From: Polaribacter litorisediminis
Lineage (GTDB): Bacteria; Bacteroidota; Bacteroidia; Flavobacteriales; Flavobacteriaceae
Assembly (NCBI RefSeq): GCF_019968605.1
Contig: NZ_CP082966.1
Coordinates: 855,001-919,000, forward strand
DNA: 64,000 bases
Reading direction: 5' to 3'
Position 1 is the stretch's first letter; each line of letters starts with the position of its first letter. The notes below the pieces were generated by a model that was not told where the DNA came from, did not search any database, and saw nothing but the letters and a program-made list of their open reading frames with translations. The translations under genes were made by a program, and so were the position numbers. Positions 1 to 6,516 of the stretch are shown piece after piece.

Positions 1-53
1 AGTTGGTTATTGAGATTCAATCCTCAATGCATTAATGAATAGATTTTTAAATG

Positions 54-1487
54 CTATTTTTTCTTACAAATAAAGAGTCCGATAAAGGTTAAGAATCCAT
101 TTAAAACGAGTACAAAAAAGCCAAAATCAAAATTATAAATTATAAAACTATAATAGCTGATTAAAAAAGTTAAGATAGGAGCTAGGATGCAAATTAGCGG
201 AACAAGTTTATCTTTAACTTTTAATTTTGTAAACAACCCGAAGCCATATAAACCTAACAAAGGACCATAAGTGTAACCAGCAGCTTTAAAAATATTAGCA
301 ATGACACTTTCATCTGCAATAAAATATTTGAAGATTAAAATGGTCCCTATTAAGACCAAGGAAAATACTACATGAATTTGCTTTCTAATTTTTTCTTGAT
401 TTAGAACGTCTTTCTTTTTGTCTATTTCTAAAATATCAATACTAAAAGAGGTTGTTAAAGAGGTTAATGCAGAATCCGCACTCGAATAGGCAGCAGCAAT
501 TAAACCTAATAAAAAGAAAATGGCCGCTGTTAAGCCTAAAGTTCCCTTGCCAGCAATTTCTGGAAAGAGTTGATCCTTGTGTGCGTCAATTCCGTTTTTT
601 TGAGCATAATCGGTTAATAAAACTCCTAAAGCCAAAAAGAAAAAATTTACAATAACCAAAACAATGGTAAACCAAAACATATTTTTTTGAGCGTCTTTTA
701 AATTTTTACAGGTTAGGTTTTTTTGCATCATATCTTGGTCTAAACCCGTCATTACAATGGCTATAAAAGCACCTGCTAAAAAGCGTTTCCAAAAATAATT
801 TCCTGTTTTCACATCCTCAAAAAAGAAGGTTTTAGAAAGTTTGCTGTCTGCAACATAAGAAAATATATTACTGATTTCCATCTCAGAAGAAATGGTGTAA
901 ATACAAACACCAACAGCAATCAGCATAAATAAGGTCTGCAAAGTATCTGTCCAAACAATCGTTTTTATACCACCTTTAAAAGTGTACAGCCAAATTAATA
1001 AAATAGTAATCGTTACGGTTGCCCAAAACGGAATTCCATAAGCATCAAATAATAATAATTGCAATACATTAGCCACTAAAAAGAGTCTAAAAGCGGCGCC
1101 AATAGTTCTTGATAATAAAAAGAAACTTGCTCCAGTTTTATAAGAATAGTTACCAAAACGGTCTTGTAAATAGGTGTATATAGAGGTTAAATTTAACCGA
1201 TAATAAAGCGGTAATAACACCAAACCAATAACAGCATAGCCAACAATATAGCCAAAGACCATTTGCATATAACTCATACTTTGCGCTTCTACCCAACCAG
1301 GAACCGATATAAACGTAACGCCAGAGAGCGAGGCGCCAATCATACCAAATGCCACTAAATACCAGGGAGAAGAGTTATTTGCTTTAAAAAAAGTATTGTT
1401 ATCAGCAGATTTTCCGGTGAGATAAGAAATAAACATTAACACTGAAAAATAACTGATAATTAATAATAAAATATGGATGGGTTGCAT
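54..1487 (-). CDS. Sodium:solute symporter (SSS family)
   Basis: Inner-membrane secondary transporter predicted to couple Na+ entry to uptake of an organic solute; the substrate cannot be read from sequence. The 477-residue product has about 13 hydrophobic segments. It carries the SSS-type stretch GASLSGVTFISVPG near residue 51, where a Na+ site lies in characterised members, and a short basic tail ending CKKK. Length is normal for the family. It is divergent from recR. On the minus strand a TATATTCG element (1519 to 1512) lies about 25 bases before the ATG, close to the Bacteroidota -7 consensus TAnnTTTG. The same CTACGAATATA block precedes the ABC exporter at 16156. Family call is firm, substrate unknown. 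Confidence 0.9.
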   Translation of the reverse strand: MQPIHILLLIISYFSVLMFISYLTGKSADNNTFFKANNSSPWYLVAFGMIGASLSGVTFISVPGWVEAQSMSYMQMVFGYIVGYAVIGLVLLPLYYRLNLTSIYTYLQDRFGNYSYKTGASFFLLSRTIGAAFRLFLVANVLQLLLFDAYGIPFWATVTITILLIWLYTFKGGIKTIVWTDTLQTLFMLIAVGVCIYTISSEMEISNIFSYVADSKLSKTFFFEDVKTGNYFWKRFLAGAFIAIVMTGLDQDMMQKNLTCKNLKDAQKNMFWFTIVLVIVNFFFLALGVLLTDYAQKNGIDAHKDQLFPEIAGKGTLGLTAAIFFLLGLIAAAYSSADSALTSLTTSFSIDILEIDKKKDVLNQEKIRKQIHVVFSLVLIGTILIFKYFIADESVIANIFKAAGYTYGPLLGLYGFGLFTKLKVKDKLVPLICILAPILTFLISYYSFIIYNFDFGFFVLVLNGFLTFIGLFICKKK

Positions 1488-1540
1488 GAATTCTTTAAAG
1501 ATTTTAAGCTACGAATATAGAATTTTTTAGGAGAATAAAA

Positions 1541-1572
1541 TTGTAAATCACTTGTCAAAAATTGTACTTTTG
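1541..1572 (+). promoter_or_regulatory. Bacteroidota-type promoter of recR
   Basis: TTG at 1541-1543 and TACTTTTG at 1565-1572 match the Bacteroidota -33/-7 pattern with a 21-base spacer. The -7 element ends only five bases before the recR ATG (1578), so transcription should begin at or next to the start codon and leave essentially no leader. Confidence 0.6.
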
Positions 1573-1577
1573 TGCCC

Positions 1578-2195
1578 ATGGATTTTTCATCAAAAATATT
1601 AGAAAACGCAGTAAATGAAATGTCACGATTACCCGGAATTGGTAAACGAACAGCGTTGCGTTTGGTGTTACATTTGTTAAAGCAACCAAAAGAGAATACA
1701 ACGTTTTTATCTGAAGCGCTATTACACTTAAGAAATGATATAAAAACCTGTGAAAAATGTCATAATATTTCTGATACCATTTTGTGTGATATTTGCCAAA
1801 ATCCTAGAAGAAATTCGGAAATTGTTTGTGTTGTAGAAGATATTAGAGATGTAATGGCCATTGAGAGTACTTCTCAATATAAAGGTCTGTATCATGTTTT
1901 GGGTGGTAAAATTTCTCCTATTGAAGGCATTGGACCTCAAAACCTGCAAATAGAATCTTTAATAAACAAAATTGAAAAAGGCGAAACAAAAGAACTTATT
2001 TTTGCGTTAAGTTCAACCATGGAAGGTGATACTACCAATTTTTATATTTACAAGCAAATAGAAAAATTTGAGATTACAACCTCTACCATTGCACGAGGAA
2101 TTTCTGTAGGTGATGAATTAGAATATGCAGATGAAATTACTTTGGGTAGAAGTATTGTAAATCGAATTCCTTTTTCTCAATCTTTAAAAGCCTAA
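1578..2195 (+). CDS. recR: Recombination protein RecR
   Basis: RecR works with RecF and RecO to load RecA on gapped DNA. The order seen is an N-terminal helix-hairpin-helix region ([11 protein letters not shown]), a four-cysteine zinc finger (CEKC, later CDIC), a Toprim domain starting [14 protein letters not shown], and the C-terminal Walker-B-like tail ending [12 protein letters not shown]. At 205 residues it has normal length. The start is placed at ATG 1578; an upstream in-frame GTG (1572) lies inside the promoter -7 element and is unlikely. A second, truncated copy of its 3' end lies at 3197-3307. Confidence 0.97.
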   Translation: MDFSSKILENAVNEMSRLPGIGKRTALRLVLHLLKQPKENTTFLSEALLHLRNDIKTCEKCHNISDTILCDICQNPRRNSEIVCVVEDIRDVMAIESTSQYKGLYHVLGGKISPIEGIGPQNLQIESLINKIEKGETKELIFALSSTMEGDTTNFYIYKQIEKFEITTSTIARGISVGDELEYADEITLGRSIVNRIPFSQSLKA

Positions 2196-2225
2196 AAAAA
2201 AGCTCACTTAAAAAGTGAGCTTTTT
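2195..2225. terminator. Bidirectional terminator, recR / lipoprotein gene
   Basis: Stem AGCTCACTT (2201-2209) pairs with AAGTGAGCT (2213-2221) around an AAA loop. An A-tract precedes it and a T-tract follows, so it can end transcription from recR (+) and from the convergent lipoprotein gene (-). Confidence 0.85.
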
Positions 2226-2231
2226 GAAATT

Positions 2232-2633
2232 TTAATTTTTTTGATATGTTTCAACTTCATTAGTATCTATAGTAACACTAAACACTGTGTTGTTTTGTGA
2301 AAAAGTAATTCCATAAGTTTCGGTATTACCACCACCAAAATTAAAAGTGTAATTAGAGTTGCCATTGCTTACCCAAGTAAAAGTTCCAGATTCGCTTTCG
2401 CAAACATTGTCTTCTTCATAAAACCCTAAAACAGAAGCATTGCTGTTTTCTAAAAAAGTAAGTGTGTTTTTTCTTGTGCATTCAGTTGACGTTTCTACAC
2501 CTGCTTCTTTGCTGGAAGTTAATTGCCAAGTTCCAATAAGACTATCTTTAGCAAGAGTAGTGTCATCATCATCACTTGATGAACAAGAAGATAGACCAAT
2601 AATAATGGTAAGTAAATAGATAATTTTTTTCAT
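2232..2633 (-). CDS. Small lipocalin-like lipoprotein, probably surface-exposed
   Basis: A 133-residue exported lipoprotein. A signal peptide MKKIIYLLTIIIGLSSC puts the lipidated cysteine at residue 17. The next residues, SSSDDDD, resemble the acidic lipoprotein export signal that sends lipoproteins to the cell surface in Bacteroidota; surface location is an inference. The mature part starts LIGTWQLTSS, the usual opening of lipocalin-like domains of this size, and has two further cysteines that could pair. The function is unknown. It sits convergent to recR in a block that appears to have been duplicated: a decayed gene in the equivalent position lies at 3304-3656. Confidence 0.7.
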   Translation of the reverse strand: MKKIIYLLTIIIGLSSCSSSDDDDTTLAKDSLIGTWQLTSSKEAGVETSTECTRKNTLTFLENSNASVLGFYEEDNVCESESGTFTWVSNGNSNYTFNFGGGNTETYGITFSQNNTVFSVTIDTNEVETYQKN

Positions 2634-2697
2634 TAAATTTATTTAAGGGTTAGTTCGCAAGATAGTTTTAAAAAAAAAATAGTGAACTATAATTATC

Positions 2698-2728
<31 letters not shown>

Positions 2729-2731
2729 TAG

Positions 2732-2952
2732 TGTTGTCCGATTAAAATTAGCTAAAGTGTTTTAAAGTATTGATCGTATTGATTTTCAAGAGCCTTTAAA
2801 GTAGTATACCTTGCTTTTAAAACCGCTTTAGAATTTATGATGTATCGAAAAATTTAAAATCGTAATAATATTGTTTTTCAGTTAGTTAAAATCAAGTCTT
2901 TGTTCTTGATTCTAACAGCGAAAGCGGTCTTTTTATCTTTTATCGGACAACA
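2732..2952. mobile_element. MITE-like element with 11-bp terminal inverted repeats
   Basis: TGTTGTCCGAT at 2732-2742 is the exact inverse complement of 2942-2952, defining a 221-bp non-coding unit. Inner inverted segments (AACCGCTTT near 2820 and AAAGCGGT near 2930; AATCAAG/CTTGATT near 2890-2911) could fold further. No transposase frame lies inside. The termini remind me of IS4-group elements of Bacteroidota, but that is memory, not a search. The flanking (ATT)10 tracts hide any target-site duplication. It could instead be a chance inverted pair, though flanking by two equal microsatellites makes a mobile origin more likely. Confidence 0.5.
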
Positions 2953-2955
2953 ATG

Positions 2956-2985
2956 ATTATTATTATTATTATTATTATTATTATT
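2956..2985. repeat. (ATT)10 microsatellite, right copy
   Basis: Ten uninterrupted ATT units starting three bases after the right inverted repeat of the MITE-like element. It is a direct repeat of the tract at 2699-2728. Confidence 0.95.
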
Positions 2986-3103
2986 GAAATTAGTGTAATT
3001 TATATATTTAAACTTTAAAATCATAATTAAAGCCCATTTAAAAAGCAGGCTTTCATCAATAACGAAAAATTATTTTTTGAGTTTTGAATATTTGGTTAAA
3101 ATT

Positions 3104-3193
3104 TTAAACTTTAATAGTCAAAATTGGTTTTAACGCTTTTTTTTTTGATAAAGATTTAGTTACGCTTGAAGGAAATAAATATGATAATCCAGT
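3104..3193 (-). pseudogene. Relic of the 3' end of a universal stress protein gene
   Basis: Read leftward from about 3193 the frame gives [19 protein letters not shown] followed by ALKPILTIKV and a stop at 3104-3106. The intact usp gene at 3704-4534 ends SGLSHLFSASVTKNLSS, HALKPILTIKV, stop. Only about the last 29 codons survive; the upstream part is missing and the sequence passes directly into a recR relic. The nucleotide similarity continues through the stop codon, so this is homology and not chance. Confidence 0.85.
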
Positions 3194-3196
3194 CCT

Positions 3197-3307
3197 CTAA
3201 TTGCAGGAGGAATTGCAGTTGGTGATGATTTAAAATATGCAGATGAAATTACTTTGGGTAGAAGTATTGTAAATAGAATTCCTTTTGAGCAGAGTATAAG
3301 AGGTTAA
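3197..3307 (+). pseudogene. recR: Relic of the 3' end of recR
   Basis: The frame reads [20 protein letters not shown] then [16 protein letters not shown] and a TAA at 3305-3307. The intact recR ends [37 protein letters not shown] run of about 40 bases from AATATGCAGATG onward is identical to recR. The domains before this point are absent, so it cannot make RecR. It abuts the usp relic at about 3193-3197, the junction expected if a recR-to-usp block was tandemly duplicated and the middle deleted. Confidence 0.88.
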
Positions 3308-3656
3308 ATAATTTTCACAAAAGTAAATATAATCACCTGGCCATTGGTGTCAGCTTCCGTAAGGGTAAATTTAGTATTGTTTTCAGAAAAAATAAATAGT
3401 AAATCTCTAACTGTACCCTTGGTGCTTTCCTCCCTATTATTGAGAATTTCCAGAGAAAAACCAATTACTCACTATTTGCGGACTAGCTTTGCAAGTAACG
3501 CCTATGTATTATAAAAAGTCTGTGTTAAAAACCCGGTTAGCTTTAAAGGAAAAAACAGTTTGTTTTGGCCAGTCGGTAGCTGTTTCTTGTCCTAAATCAT
3601 CATACGTATTATAGGCGGATAAAAAAATAATGGTGAAAAGTAGTGTATATATTTTT
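3304..3656 (-). pseudogene. Decayed small exported-protein gene (second copy of the lipoprotein position)
   Basis: The minus strand reads a signal-peptide-like start (IYTLLFTIIFLSAYNTYDD) with no ATG, then a frame ending in a stop near FNTDFL. After a shift it reads NNREESTKGTVRDLLFIFSE followed by NNTKFTLTEADTNGQVIIFT and a stop at 3304-3306. The FSxNNTxF pattern is shared with the intact lipoprotein (FSQNNTVF), but overall likeness is weak. Start loss plus stops mark it as dead. Its position between the recR relic and intact usp mirrors the intact lipoprotein between recR and the usp relic. Confidence 0.55.
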
Positions 3657-3703
3657 TAAATAAAATGATGTTTTAAAACTCCAAGCATCCTAAATTTCAA
3701 ATC

Positions 3704-4534
3704 TTAAACTTTTATCGTTAAAATAGGTTTTAAAGCGTGACTAGATAAGTTTTTTGTAACGCTTGCAGAAAATAAATGCGACAATCCACTTCTATTGTTT
3801 GTTCCTATGGCAATTAAATCTGCATTAATTTCTTCAGCGAAATGTAAAATACCTTTTTCAACAGATAAATCATTGTAAATATTAATTGAATGTTTTGGCA
3901 AGTCAAAGTCTGCAATGTAATTTTTTACTTTCTTTGTAGCTTCATGAGTGCTCTCAAAATTTAAAGTCGTGTTTATTTTTAATAAATGAATATTACTTTT
4001 AAAATGATTTGCAAAATCTAAGAACTTTTTAAAAACTTCTTTATCCTCCGTAATTTTAAAGTTAGAAGCAAAAACTAATTCTTTCATTTTTAATTTGTCG
4101 TTGTCCTTTTTAACAACAAGCACAGGTGTTTTAGAAGATCTAACAACTTTTTCTGTATTTGAGCCAATAAATATTTCTTCGAAAGTAGAGTGCCCTTTAG
4201 ACCCCATCACAATCATATCTGCACCCATTTTATCAGCATACTTCAAGATGCCTTCATAAGGGTTTTGTAATTTTATTGCATAGTAAACTTCAAGGTTTTC
4301 ATAAAAAAAGGTTTCTTTAAATTCTTGCATGCGCTGTCTTATTTTTCTTAAAAACAGCATACTTTCTGGAATGCTATAATTACCCACTTCGGCTCTGCCG
4401 GTAATTCCTGATGGTAATTCTATCAAGTGTATTAAGTAAATGGCGCTATCATATTTTTGAGCAATATCGTTTGCCATTTTAGCTGCAAATTCAGATTTTT
4501 CTGAAAAATCAACGGGGACTAAAATTTTTTTCAT
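3704..4534 (-). CDS. Universal stress protein, tandem UspA domains
   Basis: Cytoplasmic stress protein with two UspA domains in 276 residues, about 1-145 and 150-276. The first keeps the nucleotide-binding pattern G-2x-G-9x-G-S (GSKGHSTFEEIFIGSN). The second has GTNNRSGLSHLFSASV, a weaker form with S in place of the last G, so probably only domain 1 binds ATP. No membrane segment is seen. A TATATTTG element on the minus strand (4573 to 4566) lies about 30 bases before the ATG, back-to-back with the rimP promoter. It is likely induced by growth arrest or anoxia as other family members are, but the sequence does not show this. Confidence 0.9.
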   Translation of the reverse strand: MKKILVPVDFSEKSEFAAKMANDIAQKYDSAIYLIHLIELPSGITGRAEVGNYSIPESMLFLRKIRQRMQEFKETFFYENLEVYYAIKLQNPYEGILKYADKMGADMIVMGSKGHSTFEEIFIGSNTEKVVRSSKTPVLVVKKDNDKLKMKELVFASNFKITEDKEVFKKFLDFANHFKSNIHLLKINTTLNFESTHEATKKVKNYIADFDLPKHSINIYNDLSVEKGILHFAEEINADLIAIGTNNRSGLSHLFSASVTKNLSSHALKPILTIKV

Positions 4535-4597
4535 CTGCTTCGAATATTAAGCTTTATAAGGAATACAAATATAAGGAAATAATTGAATATATTTAAA

Positions 4598-4628
4598 TTT
4601 GCTAAGTAATAAACATTTAGTATATTTG
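4598..4628 (+). promoter_or_regulatory. Promoter of the rimP-nusA-infB operon
   Basis: TTTG at 4598-4601, a 19-base spacer and TATATTTG at 4621-4628 give a full match to the Bacteroidota sigma-A-type consensus. The predicted start near 4634 leaves a leader of about 93 bases before rimP. Confidence 0.8.
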
Positions 4629-4656
4629 CACAGAATTTAAGAGTAAATTGATAATT

Positions 4657-4682
4657 GAGGGGACTTAAAGTCCCCTCTTTTT
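4657..4682 (+). terminator. Leader terminator / attenuator before rimP
   Basis: Stem GAGGGGACT (4657-4665) pairs with AGTCCCCTC (4669-4677) around a TAA loop and is followed by TTTTT. It is a textbook intrinsic terminator, yet lies between the only visible promoter and rimP, about 25 bases after the predicted transcript start. Read-through must be controlled, or the promoter makes a short RNA of about 50 bases. Confidence 0.75.
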
Positions 4683-4726
4683 ATACTCAAAAGCAATTTT
4701 TTTTGAGAATTTTGTAAGATTTTAAA

Positions 4727-5188
4727 ATGGATCAAATTAAAGTAAAACAGTTAGTGAACGAGGCTTTAGCAGAAAATGAATCATTATTTTTAATTGATTT
4801 AGTGATCTCTGAAAACAACAAAGTTCAGATTACTGTAGATGGTGATCATGGAGTTCCCTTGAGTGAATGTATTCGGATAAGTAAAGCTGTTGATGCTAAT
4901 CTTGATAGGGAGGAAGAAGATTTTTCACTAGAAGTTTCTACGCCAGATATTTCGCATCCTTTAAAATTGAAGAGACAGTATGTTAAAAATATCAACAGAA
5001 TTCTAAAGGTTAAAATAGCGGAAGAGGAATTAGAAGGTACTTTAGTAGAGGCAGCTGAGGAAGAAATTGTATTAAGTTGGAAAGCTCGAGAACCAAAACC
5101 CATAGGCAAAGGGAAAGTTACTGTAGAGAAGACAGCGACAATATCATACAAAGATATTAAAGAAGCCAAAGTGAAGATTGTATTTTAA
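4727..5188 (+). CDS. rimP: Ribosome maturation factor RimP
   Basis: RimP assists late assembly of the 30S subunit. The 153-residue product has the N-terminal alpha/beta domain with FLIDLVISENNKVQITVDGD and the C-terminal SH3-like domain including the family stretch SHPLKLKRQYVKNINR. Length is normal. It is first in an operon with nusA (12-base gap) and infB, the arrangement found in most bacteria. The leader contains a terminator-like hairpin (4657-4682), so expression of the whole operon may be set by read-through. Confidence 0.95.
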   Translation: MDQIKVKQLVNEALAENESLFLIDLVISENNKVQITVDGDHGVPLSECIRISKAVDANLDREEEDFSLEVSTPDISHPLKLKRQYVKNINRILKVKIAEEELEGTLVEAAEEEIVLSWKAREPKPIGKGKVTVEKTATISYKDIKEAKVKIVF

Positions 5189-5200
5189 GTAAAAGATGTA

Positions 5201-6454
5201 ATGGAAAATATAGCGTTAATTGATTCGTTTTCAGAATTTAAAGATAATAAAAGTATAGACAGAGTTACACTAATGTCTATTTTAGAGGAGGTTTTTAGAG
5301 CTACTTTAAAACGTAAATTTGGCTCTGATGATAATTTTGATATTATTATCAATCCAGATAAAGGAGATTTAGAGATTTGGAGAAATAGAGTGGTGGTGGC
5401 AGATGGTTTTTCTGAAGATGATAATGAAGAGATTGAGTTATCCGAAGCAAGATTAATTGAACCAGATTTTGAAATAGGTGAAGATGTATCTGAAGAAGTA
5501 AAATTAGTAGATCTAGGAAGAAGAGCTATTTTGGCATTGCGTCAAAACTTAATTTCTAAAATTTATGAGCACGATAGTACAAATATCTTTAAACATTTTA
5601 AAGATTTAGAAGGCGAATTATATACAGCAGAAGTGCACCATATACGTCATAATGCTATTATTTTATTAGATGATGATGGTAATGAAATTGTATTACCAAA
5701 GAGCGAACAAATTAGATCTGATTTCTTTAGAAAAGGAGATTCTGTAAGAGGTGTTATTAAAACTGTTGAGTTACGAGGAAATAAACCAGCAATTATTTTA
5801 TCTAGAACTTCACCAACATTTTTAAATAAATTATTTGAACAAGAAATTCCAGAGGTTTTTGATGGTTTAATTACAGTAGAAGGGGTTGCAAGAATTCCTG
5901 GTGAAAAAGCTAAAGTAGCGGTAGATTCTTATGATGATAGAATAGATCCTGTTGGAGCTTGTGTTGGTGTTAAAGGTTCAAGAATTCATGGAATTGTTCG
6001 TGAATTAGGAAATGAGAATATAGACGTCATCAATTATACCAAAAACGAACAACTGTTTATAGCAAGAGCATTGAGCCCAGCTAAGGTAACCTCCATGGAA
6101 ATAAAATTGTACGACGAAGAAAAAAATGGTAAAAAAGGACGTGTAAGCGTGTTATTAAAACCAGAAGAAGTTTCGAAAGCAATTGGTAGAGGTGGGGTTA
6201 ACATCCGTTTGGCAAGTGAGTTAACGGGTTATGAAATAGACGTTCAAAGAGAAGGTTTAGAAGAAGAAGATGTAGAGTTAACCGAATTTATTGACGAAAT
6301 TGAAGACTGGGTAATTGCAGAATTCAAAAAAATTGGTTTAGATACCGCCAGAAGTGTTCTAGAAACAAGTGTTGCAGAATTGGTAAAAAGAACTGATTTA
6401 GAAGAAGAAACAATTGTAGATGTTCAAAGAATTCTGAAAGAAGAATTTGAATAG
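5201..6454 (+). CDS. nusA: Transcription termination/antitermination factor NusA
   Basis: NusA binds RNA polymerase and nascent RNA and modulates pausing, termination and antitermination. In 417 residues the order is an N-terminal polymerase-binding domain (to about 130), an S1 domain (GELYTAEVHHIRHNAIILLD), then two KH domains (VGACVGVKGSRIHGIVRELG; SKAIGRGGVNIRLASELTG) and a short acidic C-terminal stretch. The long acidic repeats of the E. coli protein are absent, as in many non-proteobacterial NusA. It lies between rimP and infB and may act on the leader hairpin of its own operon. Confidence 0.97.
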   Translation: MENIALIDSFSEFKDNKSIDRVTLMSILEEVFRATLKRKFGSDDNFDIIINPDKGDLEIWRNRVVVADGFSEDDNEEIELSEARLIEPDFEIGEDVSEEVKLVDLGRRAILALRQNLISKIYEHDSTNIFKHFKDLEGELYTAEVHHIRHNAIILLDDDGNEIVLPKSEQIRSDFFRKGDSVRGVIKTVELRGNKPAIILSRTSPTFLNKLFEQEIPEVFDGLITVEGVARIPGEKAKVAVDSYDDRIDPVGACVGVKGSRIHGIVRELGNENIDVINYTKNEQLFIARALSPAKVTSMEIKLYDEEKNGKKGRVSVLLKPEEVSKAIGRGGVNIRLASELTGYEIDVQREGLEEEDVELTEFIDEIEDWVIAEFKKIGLDTARSVLETSVAELVKRTDLEEETIVDVQRILKEEFE

Positions 6455-6516
6455 TAATAATGCACAAAAGTGAAGTAAAAAGTATATTTTTACAATTATA
6501 AAGTTAAAAAGAATTT

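Noticed and set aside
1..53. Short open frame SWLLRFNPQCINE ending at a TAG near 42 and a weak TTGAG/CTCAA stem
   Set aside because: Too short to support a partial gene from the left edge, and the stem has no T-run. No call made.
2732..2952. A complete insertion sequence
   Set aside because: Only 221 bases with no open frame longer than about 30 codons and no transposase motif; at best a non-autonomous element.
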